Of a stretch of DNA of 64,000 nucleotides, positions 52,800-62,810 are shown one piece after another. The notes under the pieces are model-generated. The model was not told the origin of the DNA. It saw nothing but the letters and a program-made list of their open reading frames with translations, and searched no databases. The position numbers and the translations under genes are program-made. How positions within the stretch are numbered: the stretch's first letter is position 1; every line of letters begins with the position of its first letter. Location: assembly GCA_964219355.1 (NCBI GenBank), contig CAXPOZ010000005.1:1-64000 (forward strand), given 5' to 3'. This DNA is from Parvularcula sp964219355. GTDB lineage: Bacteria; Pseudomonadota; Alphaproteobacteria; Caulobacterales; Parvularculaceae.

Positions 52800-54964
52800 A
52801 GAAGATCCTCATCGGCTTGGGCGCGCTGATCGCGCTGTTGGTCATCGCTGTTCTCGTGATCCCGATGTTCCTCCCGGCCTCGGTCTATAAGGACAAGATC
52901 GAAGCCGCCGCGAGCGAAGCTTTGGGCCGCGAAGTCCGAATCGGTGGCGCAACGAATGTCAGCATCTTCCCGGCCCATGTGACGGTGACCGGCCTGACAG
53001 TCGCCAATGCCGAAGGCTATGAGGCCGAATATTTCGCCAGCGTTTCCGAAGCCGATATCGGCGTCAAACTCCTCCCGCTGCTTAGCAAGCGGGTCGAAAT
53101 CACGAAATTCCACCTCAAGGAGCCGATCATCCGCCTCGAAGCGGGAGCAGATGGCGGCAACTGGATCATGGGCGGCGCGCCCGCAGCTGAACCAACACCG
53201 GAGTCCACCGGCGGTCAGGGCGGCCTCAATGATGTGCATCTAGGCGATGTCCAGCTGACCGATGGCGAAGTCACTTATAAGGGGACGGACGGCAAAGTCT
53301 GGACAGCGACCGATGCCAACCTGACCCTGACCCTCGACAGCCTATCCGAGCCGCTCGGCCTTAAAGGCACAATGGTTGTGCAGGGCGAGCCCTCAAGCGT
53401 TGAAGCCAGCTTCACCACGCCGCGCCGTTATGCGGAGGAAGGTGCCGCTGACATGGCGCTCAACATGACCGTGGGCGAGAACAAGGCCGACATGAAGCTC
53501 GCGCTGACCGATGAACTTGCCTTCAACGGCGATCTCGATATCGACTTCCCGGCGCTGCGCAGCCTCTTTGCGCTTGCCGGAGCGAAACTCGGTACCGATC
53601 AGGGGTTCGAGCGTCTGCGGCTTGATGGCCCGGTCAGCGGCACGACCAGTCGTCTGGCCTTTGGTCAGGGGACGGAGCTTGAATTCGACGACATCAAGGG
53701 TACAGGCAATGTGACCATCGATGTCTCAGGCGCCCGCCCAAACATCACAGGTAATCTTGACCTCGGTACGCTGAACCTCATCCCCTATCTGCCGCCTGAG
53801 CCCGAAGAACTGGCCGCCGTTAAATCGGGCGACGCCAAATCCTTCCCGGCCTGGTCGGAAGAACCGATGGATTTCTCCGCCCTCGGCGCAGTCGATACCG
53901 ATCTTTCGGTGAAGACTGACAAGGTGATCCTGCCGTCGCTTGAGATCGGTGAGAGTGACCTGAACATGCGCGCGCGCAATGGCGATGTGCTGGTCAACGT
54001 GAACCAGACCTCACTTTATGGCGGGACGGGGAAAGGCACTGTGCGGATGAATGTTGCCGGCACACCGCGAATCGACATGAATATGGCACTCTCTGGCGTA
54101 AATGCCGGCACAGTGGCAAAAGAAGTCGCCGGGATTACGCGGCTCAACGGGATTGGCGATATCTCGCTGACCAATCTCTCAGCCAGCGGCCGGTCGCAGG
54201 CGGAACTTGTCCGTAATCTGAATGGCGATATCTCGCTCGACCTCAATGACGGGATCATCAAGGGCATCAATCTTGGCAAGATCGGCCGCTCAGCAATGCA
54301 GACTTATGACCAGCTGACAGGCGAAGGCGGCGGGCTCAACGCTGCAAACGCCCTTACCGCCTTTGATGCAATCATCAATCAGGCCCGCGGGCCGGCAGAA
54401 GAAACCGATTTCTCTGACCTCCTCCTTGGGCTGACGGCACGGAATGGTGTCGTCACCGCCCAGCGCCTCAGCCTTGCTGGCCCTTATTTCGAAATCTCAG
54501 GGGATGGTGAGGTCAACCTGCCCAACCAGACCATGCGGATCTCGCTGACACCGGTCATCTCCGCCGAAGGTACTGAGCTTCGCCGGGCCCTACCCGTACC
54601 AATCCAGGTCAGCGGCAGCTTCAACCAACCCAAAGTCGGCATCGACGCGCAGAGCATCATCAATCGGGCCGTTCAGGACCGTCTTGGCGGCGCGCTTGGC
54701 AAAGCCGGTGTTGAGGTCGCCCCCGGCCAGTCAGTCGAAGATGCACTTCGTGGACGCGCGGAAGAAGAGCTCCGTAATCGTCTCTTCGGTAAAGACGACG
54801 AGGGCGAAGCCGCCGATGAAACAGACGGCACGAGTGAAGAGGCAAGCTCCGAAGCAAAACCCAAAAGCGCTGAAGAAGAGCTGATCGAGACGGGTCTTGG
54901 CGCCCTTTTCGGCTCAAAGAAAAAATCTGAGCCGAAAGCTGAAGAGGCTGATGGCGGCAATTAA
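52796..54964 (+). CDS. AsmA-family protein
   Basis: 722 residues: an N-terminal membrane anchor (ILIGLGALIALLVIAVLVIPMFL) followed by a long beta-rich periplasmic region with the AsmA N-domain (DKIEAAASEALGREVRIGG, AHVTVTGLTVAN). The AsmA C-domain includes GDISLTNLSASGRSQAELVRNLNGDISLDLNDG, and LALSGPYFEISGDGEVNL-like lines. Ends in an acidic and Lys-rich tail. Believed to shape outer-membrane lipid transport. The 141-base gap downstream contains a 7-bp stem AATGCTT/AAGCATT (55018-55037), no T-tract. Confidence 0.9.
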   Translation: MKKILIGLGALIALLVIAVLVIPMFLPASVYKDKIEAAASEALGREVRIGGATNVSIFPAHVTVTGLTVANAEGYEAEYFASVSEADIGVKLLPLLSKRVEITKFHLKEPIIRLEAGADGGNWIMGGAPAAEPTPESTGGQGGLNDVHLGDVQLTDGEVTYKGTDGKVWTATDANLTLTLDSLSEPLGLKGTMVVQGEPSSVEASFTTPRRYAEEGAADMALNMTVGENKADMKLALTDELAFNGDLDIDFPALRSLFALAGAKLGTDQGFERLRLDGPVSGTTSRLAFGQGTELEFDDIKGTGNVTIDVSGARPNITGNLDLGTLNLIPYLPPEPEELAAVKSGDAKSFPAWSEEPMDFSALGAVDTDLSVKTDKVILPSLEIGESDLNMRARNGDVLVNVNQTSLYGGTGKGTVRMNVAGTPRIDMNMALSGVNAGTVAKEVAGITRLNGIGDISLTNLSASGRSQAELVRNLNGDISLDLNDGIIKGINLGKIGRSAMQTYDQLTGEGGGLNAANALTAFDAIINQARGPAEETDFSDLLLGLTARNGVVTAQRLSLAGPYFEISGDGEVNLPNQTMRISLTPVISAEGTELRRALPVPIQVSGSFNQPKVGIDAQSIINRAVQDRLGGALGKAGVEVAPGQSVEDALRGRAEEELRNRLFGKDDEGEAADETDGTSEEASSEAKPKSAEEELIETGLGALFGSKKKSEPKAEEADGGN

Positions 54965-55105
54965 ACCGCCATCGCCCTCAGCCCCTTACGTCTCAAATAG
55001 AACGTCAGATGAGCTGGAATGCTTATAGCCAAGCATTGATGCCAGTAGGCTGAAAGATGAGGGGCGTTATTGCCATGACCAGAACGGTTGGGTAACGCTA
55101 TTTCT

Positions 55106-55363
55106 ATGGAAGAACCTCAAGATCTCGAAAGCCGGTTCACTGAAGTTTTTCAGTCAGTATTCCTTTGGGGTGTTGGTGCCCTGGAGCTGACTCTCGTTCT
55201 TTATACGCTGTATATGGAATTCGTGACAGGCACGGGTCCATCTTTGCTATCAACCGTCTTGCCTTTAAGTGTCGTCATCGCGGTCGCCTGGGCTGTTCTA
55301 GCGGTGTTGATCACACTAGTCTTTCTCGGCATTAAAAATCGTCTCAGTCGGACAAAACCCTAA
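55106..55363 (+). CDS. Small two-span membrane protein, unknown
   Basis: 85 residues from ATG 55106; a TTG at 55088 is in frame but without a site. Two hydrophobic segments (VFLWGVGALELTLVLYTLYM and VLPLSVVIAVAWAVLAVLITLVFLGI). It ends KNRLSRTKP, a basic tail. AT-richer than its neighbours. No family recognised. Adjacent to an IS scrap, so acquisition with mobile DNA is possible. Confidence 0.5.
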   Translation: MEEPQDLESRFTEVFQSVFLWGVGALELTLVLYTLYMEFVTGTGPSLLSTVLPLSVVIAVAWAVLAVLITLVFLGIKNRLSRTKP

Positions 55364-55380
55364 TTGCTCATCCGATAAAC

Positions 55381-55473
55381 CATTGCCTGAGCGTATTTAG
55401 TCTCCACAAAGACCGCAACACCATCGAGCACATGTCCGGGCGTATGAAGATTTCCTTCTACGCCGTAACATGA
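55381..55473 (+). mobile_element. Fragment of an IS5-type transposase C-terminus
   Basis: Codons from 55402 read LHKDRNTIEHMSGRMKI and then stop at 55471-55473. The shape RNxIExMxGRxK is the IS5-family catalytic Glu block. In another frame immediately after, LRRNMTKIVRYW resembles a damaged RRIATRYD. No ends or full transposase. The rest of the 145-base gap (55364-55508) shows nothing else. Confidence 0.5.
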
Positions 55474-55508
55474 CGAAAATCGTCAGATACTGGTTATGCG
55501 TCCAAAAC

Positions 55509-57146
55509 TTATGACGCTGTTGGTAGCTTGTAGTCGGCAAATGTCTTGCGCAGCTCGGTCTTGAGAACCTTGCCCGTCGCCCCCAGCGGAATATTCTTCA
55601 CGACCTTGATATCGTCCGGCCAAGAAATTTTCGGCAGGCGGTCTCTCGTGAATTGCAGCACGTCTTCGGGCGTTGCCTTGGCGTGAATATCCATCTGTAC
55701 GATGAGCAAGGGGCGCTCCTGCCATTTCGGATGCGGCATGCCGATGACAGCCGCGTTCTCGACATCCGGATGGGACAGGGCCGCGTTCTCGATCTCAATC
55801 GTTGAGAGCCATTCTCCGCCAGACTTGATGGCGTCTTTTGCGCGATCGGTGATCTGCATACGGCCATCCTTGTGGATCACCGCCACATCGCCCGTATCGA
55901 ACCAGCCATCCGCCGTCAGCGTCGGCTCGTCATGCAGATAGTATTCAGAGAGAACCCAAGGCCCGCGGACCTGAAGGTGACCGTCCGTTTCCCCGTCATG
56001 CGGCAGGACCTCACCTGTCGGGGAGACGATCCGCATATCGACCAGCGGCACAGGCTTGCCTTGCTGGAGCTGTTTCTTGATCCGCTCGTCTTCGGGCAGA
56101 TCGAAGAAGCCTTCTTCCTCGAAATTGGTCGTCCCGACCGGCGACATTTCCGTCATGCCCCACCCTTGACGCACACGAACGCCCAGCGTCTCGAACCCGC
56201 GAATGATCCGTTCAGACAGCGCAGAACCGCCACTCAGGACATATTTGAGGGTCGAGAATTTGAGCCCATTGTCCTCGACATGCTTGAGCAGATTGAGCCA
56301 GAGGGTCGGCACACCCAGTGAATAGGCCGTACCCGTCTCTTCGATCATATCGTAAAGTCTTGGCGCATCCAGACCCGGCCCCGGCAGGACCAGCTTCGTG
56401 CCGCCGAGGATCGCCGAGAAAGGCAGACCCCAAGCATTCACATGGAACATCGGGACAACAGCCATCACCGGTTCATCCGGTGCAAATCCGACAACGGACG
56501 GCAGCGATGTCACCAGCGCATGAAGCACCTGTGAACGGTGGGTATAAACAACGCCCTTGGGCTTACCCGTCGTCCCGGACGTATAGCACATGCCGCATGA
56601 CGTGTTCTCATCAAAGCTCGCCCAGTCATATTCTTCAGGCAGACCTTCCATCAGGTCATCCTGCACACTGACGGGTTTACCTGCGAACTCTGCTGGCACT
56701 TCTTCATTGCCCGGCGACATTGCAATGTAGCGTTCGACCTTGGGCAGATGCGGTGCGAGACCTTCAGCCAGCGGCTTGAAGGTCTCATCATAGAAGACAA
56801 CCTTGTCGCCCGCATGGTTCATCACATAGGCCGCGTTCTCCGGCCCGAGACGGGGATTAATGGTGTGACAAACGGCCCCGATTCCGGCCACGGCATAATA
56901 AAGTTCAAGCTGACGATAGGTATTCCAGGCCATGACGCCGACCCGGTCGCCCTCTTCGATGCCCATTGCCTTCAGCGCATGGGCAAGCTGTGCGATACGG
57001 GCACCGGCTTCACGGAAACTGTAAGAATGGATACCGCCTTCAACGAGACGCGAAACGATTTGCTGGTCAGGGGAATTTCGAAGCCCGTGCCGCAACAGAT
57101 CCGTCGTCAAAAGCGGCGTATCCATCATGTAACCCAGCATCGTCAT
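55509..57146 (-). CDS. Fatty-acyl-CoA synthetase (medium/long chain)
   Basis: 545 residues. The AMP-binding motif is CYTSGTTGKPKGVVYTHRS. Others are GWGMTEMSP, GWFDTGDVAVIHKDGRMQITDRAKD and the C-terminal Lys in GATGKVLKTEL. Activates fatty acids to CoA thioesters via acyl-AMP. Closest by memory to AlkK-like medium-chain ligases. Monocistronic. Alternative start ATGs occur within the first eight codons (MTMLGYMMDT). Confidence 0.92.
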   Translation of the reverse strand: MTMLGYMMDTPLLTTDLLRHGLRNSPDQQIVSRLVEGGIHSYSFREAGARIAQLAHALKAMGIEEGDRVGVMAWNTYRQLELYYAVAGIGAVCHTINPRLGPENAAYVMNHAGDKVVFYDETFKPLAEGLAPHLPKVERYIAMSPGNEEVPAEFAGKPVSVQDDLMEGLPEEYDWASFDENTSCGMCYTSGTTGKPKGVVYTHRSQVLHALVTSLPSVVGFAPDEPVMAVVPMFHVNAWGLPFSAILGGTKLVLPGPGLDAPRLYDMIEETGTAYSLGVPTLWLNLLKHVEDNGLKFSTLKYVLSGGSALSERIIRGFETLGVRVRQGWGMTEMSPVGTTNFEEEGFFDLPEDERIKKQLQQGKPVPLVDMRIVSPTGEVLPHDGETDGHLQVRGPWVLSEYYLHDEPTLTADGWFDTGDVAVIHKDGRMQITDRAKDAIKSGGEWLSTIEIENAALSHPDVENAAVIGMPHPKWQERPLLIVQMDIHAKATPEDVLQFTRDRLPKISWPDDIKVVKNIPLGATGKVLKTELRKTFADYKLPTAS

Positions 57147-57214
57147 TTCCTTCCTGATCGGCTCCGGTCATCGCCGGAACTCATTCATCTCTGTAGCACG
57201 CCGGAGACCGGCAA

Positions 57215-58225
57215 ATGACACAAGAGGGTCCAGCGCTATCCGTCATCATCGTCAACTACAACTCAGGCGAACGTCTCACCCGGGTTTTCTCAGCGCTCGA
57301 CCGCCAGACATGGCGTGATTTCGAGACCTTGCTCGTCGACAATGCTTCGAGCGATGACAGCGCGTCTCTCGCGGCAGAATATCCTCATCTTGTCACCGTA
57401 AAGATGTCGCCGGTCAATACCGGTTTCGCAGGTGGCGTGATGATCGGCGCGGCCATGGCGAAAGGCGAATGGCTGGTCGTCCTGAACCCCGATGCCTATC
57501 CCGAATCAGACTGGCTCGAAAAGCTGATGGCCGCCGCAATGGAATACGGTCCCGAGACCCTGCTCGGGTCGGTCCAGCTCACCGAAGGCGAAGAGGACCG
57601 CCTCGACGGGCTCGGCGATGTCTATCACATGAGCGGCGTTGCCTGGCGCGGAGGTTTCGGGAAATCCGCCGCGCTGACCCCGACCGAAGACCGGGAGATT
57701 TTCGCGCCCTGCTTTGCCGCTGCGGCGCTTCATCGGGAACGGTTTCTCGCACTCGGCGGGCTCGATGAAGACTTCTTCTGCTATCACGAGGATGTCGATT
57801 TCGGCTTCCGTCACAGGTTGGCGGGCGGACGCGCCATTCTGGTCCATGATGCCATCGTTCATCATGAAGGATCGGGGATCACGGGCCGCTATTCGGACTT
57901 CACCGTCTTTCACGGCATCCGCAACCGGATGTGGACCTTTGTGAAGAATACCCCCCTCGCCCTGATGCCGGTCATGCTGCCAGCCTATCTCTTTTTCAGC
58001 ACAGGGTTCCTTTTGCGCTCCTTCATGCTGGGGATCGGCAAGCCCTATATGCGCGGCTTTGCGGCTGGCGTGAAAGGTTTGCCCCGTATGCTGAAGAAGC
58101 GCGACGAGGTGCAAAAGACGAGAACGACGACGCTACGCAAAATTGCCGGTATTCTGAGCTGGTCACTGATTGCGCCCTTCCGCAGGGCGCCGGACCTCAG
58201 ACCGATCTCACCGCCGCAGCCATGA
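57215..58225 (+). CDS. Glycosyltransferase family 2
   Basis: 336 residues. GT-A fold: SVIIVNYNSGERL, LLVDNASSDDS, VNTGFAGGVMIGAA, and the DxD-like LNPDAYPES. The DEDFFCYHEDVDFGFR block is typical of rhamnosyl-transferase-like GT2. A hydrophobic segment (LALMPVMLPAYLFFSTGFLL) near residues 245-270 suggests membrane association. Substrate unknown. Overlaps the convergent CCA gene by 29 bases. Confidence 0.88.
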   Translation: MTQEGPALSVIIVNYNSGERLTRVFSALDRQTWRDFETLLVDNASSDDSASLAAEYPHLVTVKMSPVNTGFAGGVMIGAAMAKGEWLVVLNPDAYPESDWLEKLMAAAMEYGPETLLGSVQLTEGEEDRLDGLGDVYHMSGVAWRGGFGKSAALTPTEDREIFAPCFAAAALHRERFLALGGLDEDFFCYHEDVDFGFRHRLAGGRAILVHDAIVHHEGSGITGRYSDFTVFHGIRNRMWTFVKNTPLALMPVMLPAYLFFSTGFLLRSFMLGIGKPYMRGFAAGVKGLPRMLKKRDEVQKTRTTTLRKIAGILSWSLIAPFRRAPDLRPISPPQP

Positions 58226-59408
58226 GGTGATCGATGGTCTCCTGATCGTCAGGGAAGCCGGCAGCGATCCAGGCCTTCTCGAAATATTGCTGGGCCGCCC
58301 CGACTTTGGGACCTTTGGGGACGCCATGCGCCACAAAATCGGCACCCTTTAGCGGGAAATGCGGTACCGGGAGCGTCATTACCTCATTGAAATAGTCTTT
58401 GTCGACCGGCCGTGCCTGCATGGCCCCGGCGAGGTGGCAGCCTTTCTCCGACATCTCCCGACCATGCCGATAGAGAAGGAACTGCGGCAGCATCCCCTCA
58501 ATCACATCCTTCACGGTACGCCGTAATATGTCGACTTCATCGAGTGTCGCATTTGCCGGTTTGAAGGCAGTTTGGAATGTCTCTCGCGCAGCCTCCGGCC
58601 AGAGCGAAGCGAGCCCTTCGGCGGAACTCATCGGATGGCCAATCGCCTCATGCAGCCTGTCATAGATTTCTGGGTCCGCCCGAGATGGGCAGATATGGGA
58701 CAGAACGCTCGCCTTCGCCGCCTTGCGCAAGGCCAATGGCGACCGCTTGGCATGGAACAGGCGGGAGATTTCATTCCAGATCCGCTCGCGGGAGAGATGG
58801 TCGATCCCGTCTTTGAGTTTCACGCAAGCCGCCCACCCGTCCTCATCGAGGTCGCGGGCAAAGCGCGTTGAAAACCTCAGAAAGCGGAGGATACGCAGAT
58901 AGTCCTCGCGGATGCGGGCCTCGGCATCACCGATGAAACGGACCCGGCCTTCGGTCAGGTCATCCTGCCCGCCATGATAGTCATGGATGGTGCCGTCCTT
59001 AGATAGATAGAGCGCATTGATCGTGAAATCCCGGCGCCCGGCATCCTCCTCCCAATCCTCCGTGAACGCCACAACCGCGCGGCGGCCATCGGTTGCGACA
59101 TCCGCCCGCAAGGTCGTGATCTCGTAAGGGATGCGGTCAATCACCGCCGTGATCGTCCCATGCTCGATCCCTGTCGGAATATGCCGGATATCCGCTTCGC
59201 TCAGCACTTCCATGACATCTTCGGGAAGAAGGGTCGTTGCGATATCGATATCCGTCCGGCCCTGATGGCCCGGCGGAAAGCCGAGCAGGCTATCCCGGAC
59301 ACAGCCGCCGACATAACGCGACGTGCCCGTCCTATTTAGATGATACATGATGCGCGAGGGCGCCGCCTCCTTCATCCAGGAGAAGTCGGCGTCTTCAAAC
59401 GCGCTCAC
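58197..59408 (-). CDS. CCA tRNA nucleotidyltransferase / poly(A) polymerase family
   Basis: 403 residues. Nucleotidyltransferase motif YVGGCVRDSLLG followed by the acidic TDIDIATTL. RRDFTINALYLSKDG and REDYLRILRFLRFSTRF are characteristic of class II CCA/PAP enzymes. Alphaproteobacterial members act as CCA-adding enzymes. It follows the NUDIX gene with 4-base overlap. Confidence 0.92.
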   Translation of the reverse strand: MSAFEDADFSWMKEAAPSRIMYHLNRTGTSRYVGGCVRDSLLGFPPGHQGRTDIDIATTLLPEDVMEVLSEADIRHIPTGIEHGTITAVIDRIPYEITTLRADVATDGRRAVVAFTEDWEEDAGRRDFTINALYLSKDGTIHDYHGGQDDLTEGRVRFIGDAEARIREDYLRILRFLRFSTRFARDLDEDGWAACVKLKDGIDHLSRERIWNEISRLFHAKRSPLALRKAAKASVLSHICPSRADPEIYDRLHEAIGHPMSSAEGLASLWPEAARETFQTAFKPANATLDEVDILRRTVKDVIEGMLPQFLLYRHGREMSEKGCHLAGAMQARPVDKDYFNEVMTLPVPHFPLKGADFVAHGVPKGPKVGAAQQYFEKAWIAAGFPDDQETIDHLMAAAVRSV

Positions 59409-60070
59409 GGCGCGACGGGCTGGCCGTTCCAGGCCAGTGCCAGCGTATGCAGGATCCCCGCCGTCAGCCCCCAGATATGACGCTCCGTTCCCGCATCATC
59501 GTAAGGAATGGCATACATCCGGTAATCGATGCCGCGGAAGGCCTTGTCGATCACAATGTGATTGCCAAGGTCGGTCAGGAAGGAGAGCGGGACCTCGAAG
59601 GCCTCATCGACCTCGCGCGGGCAAATCCTGATTTCGGGCGGCGTGCGGACGATCCCGACCACCGGGGTCACCCGGTAGCCAAGCCCGCCATGATGTTCAC
59701 CGAACACTGACGCCACTTCCACAGCATCGGCGGGCAGGCCGACTTCCTCGCTCGCTTCGCGCAAGGCCGTCTCGACCGGCCCCTGATCGCCATCTTTCGG
59801 GCCGCCACCTGGAAAGCTGATCTGCCCGGCATGGGACGGCATGGTTGGTGAGCGGACTGTAAAAAGGACAGTGTGCCCCTGCGGACGGCTGAGGACGGGG
59901 ATCAGGACCGAGGCGGGACGCGGGTTTTGCGGTGGCGATTTGAGGATCGGCGAGTAATCCCGATCGGGATTGAGCTCATGGAAGAGCGGCCGTTCGGCCT
60001 GCCCGGCAGCCGTCTGCCCCAGCGCCAAAAGCCGGTCCTCGATGCTCTCCATCTTCACGGCGGCCCTCAT
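59405..60070 (-). CDS. NUDIX hydrolase, CoA pyrophosphatase type
   Basis: 221 residues from ATG 60070 (overlaps the DUF1285 stop by ATGA). The Nudix box is slightly expanded: ISFPGGGPKDGDQGPVETALREASEEVGL, with REASEEVG intact. The NuCoA-type SHAGQISFPGG precedes it. Hydrolyses CoA or related nucleoside diphosphates. DUF1285-NUDIX-CCA order is common in alphaproteobacteria. Confidence 0.9.
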   Translation of the reverse strand: MRAAVKMESIEDRLLALGQTAAGQAERPLFHELNPDRDYSPILKSPPQNPRPASVLIPVLSRPQGHTVLFTVRSPTMPSHAGQISFPGGGPKDGDQGPVETALREASEEVGLPADAVEVASVFGEHHGGLGYRVTPVVGIVRTPPEIRICPREVDEAFEVPLSFLTDLGNHIVIDKAFRGIDYRMYAIPYDDAGTERHIWGLTAGILHTLALAWNGQPVAP

Positions 60071-60603
60071 GTGACGGCTCCCAATTCGTAATCCAGACCC
60101 GCACTCGATATATAAAGTGAGCCGTCTTTTTCCCACGATTCTTCATTGATGAGGCGGTAATAGGCAGGCCGCGCAAAACGCGCCCAGAGGTCACCTCGAA
60201 TACGAACGTAAGGGCGCGGCGCGTCATCTCCGTCCTCGCCTGCGCGCATCTCGAGCGGATGGTCGGAGCCTATCAGGGCCTCGTCACCGACATTGGTGCG
60301 GGCACGGAGAATCTCGCCTTCCCGGTCGATATCGACGACGAGGAAGGGCACGTCCTCGACCTCGATGCTGATTTTCTCGACCGGCGTGACAAGGACATAA
60401 CCATCCGCATCTTTTCGCAGGACACGGGAGAGAAGCCGCACCAGCGCCGGGCGGCCGATGGGCGTGCCCTCATGAATCCACGCGCCATCCTCCCGGATGA
60501 CGAGATCCATTTCGCCACAATGGGTCGGATGCCACTTCTCGACCGGCAGGTCGGCAGCGTCTTCCACGCCCTCCAGCGAGGCAGATATGCGGCTGATATC
60601 CAT
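60067..60603 (-). CDS. DUF1285 domain-containing protein
   Basis: 178 residues from ATG 60603; codons upstream in frame (to 60810) cross a terminator and are rejected. WHPTHCGEMDLVIREDGAWIHEGTPIGRPALVRLLS (cited by HCGEMD and HEGTPIGR) and YYRLINE match DUF1285. Function unknown. Leads the DUF1285-NUDIX-CCA operon. Confidence 0.9.
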   Translation of the reverse strand: MDISRISASLEGVEDAADLPVEKWHPTHCGEMDLVIREDGAWIHEGTPIGRPALVRLLSRVLRKDADGYVLVTPVEKISIEVEDVPFLVVDIDREGEILRARTNVGDEALIGSDHPLEMRAGEDGDDAPRPYVRIRGDLWARFARPAYYRLINEESWEKDGSLYISSAGLDYELGAVT

Positions 60604-60660
60604 AGGCTTACAAGGTGCGCTCCCTCCCCGCAGGGTCAAGTCCCCCCACATTGAATGGGG

Positions 60661-60696
60661 ACAAGAAAAAACCGGCCCCAATGGGACCGGCTTCTT
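60661..60696 (-). terminator. Intrinsic terminator of sppA
   Basis: Minus strand: AAGCCGGTCCC, ATT, GGGGCCGG then TTTTTTCTTGT (60692 to 60661). One mismatch in the stem. Lies 25 bases past the sppA stop, ahead of DUF1285. Confidence 0.85.
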
Positions 60697-60721
60697 CAGG
60701 AGGAGAGTTAATAATTGTCGG

Positions 60722-62647
60722 TCAGTACGCGACCGGGCACTGCAGGCAGCGCACATAGACGCCCTGCGGATCGTTGAACCCAAGAAGGAACCGGCCTTCT
60801 TCGAGGGCAAAGCGGACCAGTTTTGTCATATCGACCGAGCGGGAAGACGTGCCCCCGAACATTTGCGCGGCGACATCAGCATGGGCGTCGACTTCGGCGC
60901 CAGCGAGATTCTCAAGGAATTTCTCAAACGGCGTTTTCGGACGGGTCATGCCGATGACGTCATAATCCTCGACACCAGCACGGCTGGCAGCGGAAGCAAT
61001 CGCGTCATCAATCGTGCCCAGCTTGTCGACGAGGCCGATTTCGATGGCGGTCGCGCCGATCCAGACACGGCCCTGGCCGATCTCGTCAACACGCTCGACG
61101 GACATGCCGCGGCCTTCAGCGACGAGGCTGGTGAAGCGGCGATAGACGTCTTCGATCGAGGCCTGAATGATTTCGCCATAGGCTTCCGGAAGTGGGCCCA
61201 TCCCGGCAGCGGAAATCGCAGCCAGCGGGGTCGTGCCGACACCATCCGTGAAGACACCGACTTCAGCCAGCGTGTCCTCGAAAGTCGGGACATAGCCGAA
61301 GACACCGATGGAGCCTGTGACCGTGGTTGGCGCAGCCCAGATCTCATCTGCGCTGGCACTGATCCAGTAGCCGCCGGAGGCTGCAAGCGAGCCCATGGAG
61401 ACGACGACCGGCTTGCCGGCTTCTTTCAGTTTCAGGAGTTCGTCTCGCATGACTTCGGACGCGAAGGCCGAGCCGCCGGGGCTGTCGACGCGCAGGACAA
61501 GTGCTCTCACATCATTGTTGAACCGGGCTTCGCGAAGTTGGCGGGCAATCGTGTCGCCAGCGGCCACACCGTAAGGCTCGTCCCCATCAACGATGGTGCC
61601 GGCAGCGGTGACGACAGCGATCTTCGCTGAGTCCTTGCGGATTTCCGGGGTCTTCGCAGAGACCTTGTAAGTCTCATATCCGACGCCGCGAAAGCCGCCA
61701 TATTTGCTGTTATCATCGCGCCCAACGAGCGAGGCGATGAACTCGATCTGATCGGGGCGATTCATGAGCTGGTCGACAAGACCCGCGTTCAGCGCCGCCA
61801 TGGCAACATTGTTGCCTGCCTCGCGCATCAGCTCGCCGGTATTGTTGGCGTAGGTTTTCACACTGGTCTGAAGGTCGCGATTCTCATCGACAGCCAGCGC
61901 ATACTGGTCCCAGAGAACGCCGAGATAGGCGCGGTTAGCCAACTTGGCTTCTTCAGACATATCATCGCGCAGGAAGGGCTCGACCGCTGCCTTGAACGTC
62001 CCAACACGGAAGACATTCGACTTCACTTTCAGCTTGTCGAGAGCTGATTTGAAGAAGGTACCGTATGAACCGTAACCGATGATCTCGAGACCACCGAAAT
62101 CGTTGAGCAGGATCGTGTCCGCCTCGGAAGCGATCAGATATTGCTCCTGGCTATAGTAATCACCGATGGCGATCACCCGCTTGCCTGTGGCCCGGAACTT
62201 TTCGACTTCCGCCGCCACATAATGGGCTTTCGACGCATAGATGGACGGAACATAGAGCCCCTGAAGGTCGAGAACGAGGACATCGATCCGGTCATCCTCG
62301 GCGGCGCTGCGCAGAACGCGTACCAGCTCGTGGACGGAAATCTGGTTTTCGGAGCGGGCACCGAAGGCCGCAGCCAGCGCATCGCCCAGCGTATCTTCGG
62401 GCGGCGCGGTCTCAACCAGCACGCCGCGCGGATTAAGCAGCAGCGCGCCATTATCCGGCACTTCAAGCGACGGACCTTCACCGGACGCACCGGAAAGAGT
62501 TTTGGAAGCATTGGAGGTGATGCTGATCAGCGTGACCAGAATCAGCAGAAACAGGAGCGACTGCGCCAAAAGCGACAGGCCGATTACCGCCTTGAAGAGG
62601 CCTTTAAGGAAACCCCAGACCGTCAATCGATTACGCTCGCCATCCAT
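60722..62647 (-). CDS. sppA: Signal peptide peptidase SppA (67K type)
   Basis: 641 residues. N-terminal membrane helix (AQSLLFLLILVTLISI), two tandem ClpP-fold domains. The first has GTFKAAVEPF, equivalent to the catalytic Lys. The second has RVDSPGGSAFASE and the Ser in VVSMGSLAASGGYW. Degrades cleaved signal peptides at the inner membrane. GGGAGG lies about 9 bases upstream. The last residues GVYVRCLQCPVAY carry two Cys, unusual for a cytosol-distant C-terminus. Confidence 0.92.
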   Translation of the reverse strand: MDGERNRLTVWGFLKGLFKAVIGLSLLAQSLLFLLILVTLISITSNASKTLSGASGEGPSLEVPDNGALLLNPRGVLVETAPPEDTLGDALAAAFGARSENQISVHELVRVLRSAAEDDRIDVLVLDLQGLYVPSIYASKAHYVAAEVEKFRATGKRVIAIGDYYSQEQYLIASEADTILLNDFGGLEIIGYGSYGTFFKSALDKLKVKSNVFRVGTFKAAVEPFLRDDMSEEAKLANRAYLGVLWDQYALAVDENRDLQTSVKTYANNTGELMREAGNNVAMAALNAGLVDQLMNRPDQIEFIASLVGRDDNSKYGGFRGVGYETYKVSAKTPEIRKDSAKIAVVTAAGTIVDGDEPYGVAAGDTIARQLREARFNNDVRALVLRVDSPGGSAFASEVMRDELLKLKEAGKPVVVSMGSLAASGGYWISASADEIWAAPTTVTGSIGVFGYVPTFEDTLAEVGVFTDGVGTTPLAAISAAGMGPLPEAYGEIIQASIEDVYRRFTSLVAEGRGMSVERVDEIGQGRVWIGATAIEIGLVDKLGTIDDAIASAASRAGVEDYDVIGMTRPKTPFEKFLENLAGAEVDAHADVAAQMFGGTSSRSVDMTKLVRFALEEGRFLLGFNDPQGVYVRCLQCPVAY

Positions 62648-62810
62648 TACACTTGCCCTCCCAGACAGAACCTTACCGGCATACCATACAATCTTTATCG
62701 GTAAACACTAAAATGAGACTTTCCCGGCTTGCTGAAAGTCCATTTGTCCCCGCCTCCGCCATCGCCTACGGCTGTGGTCAAATATAGGAATTCCAACAGA
62801 AAGCCCGCCT

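Noticed and set aside
55018..55037. 7-bp hairpin AATGCTT/AAGCATT as asmA terminator
   Set aside because: No T-tract follows.
60497..61630. 377-codon + strand ORF over sppA and DUF1285
   Set aside because: Crosses a terminator and is antisense to two clear genes.
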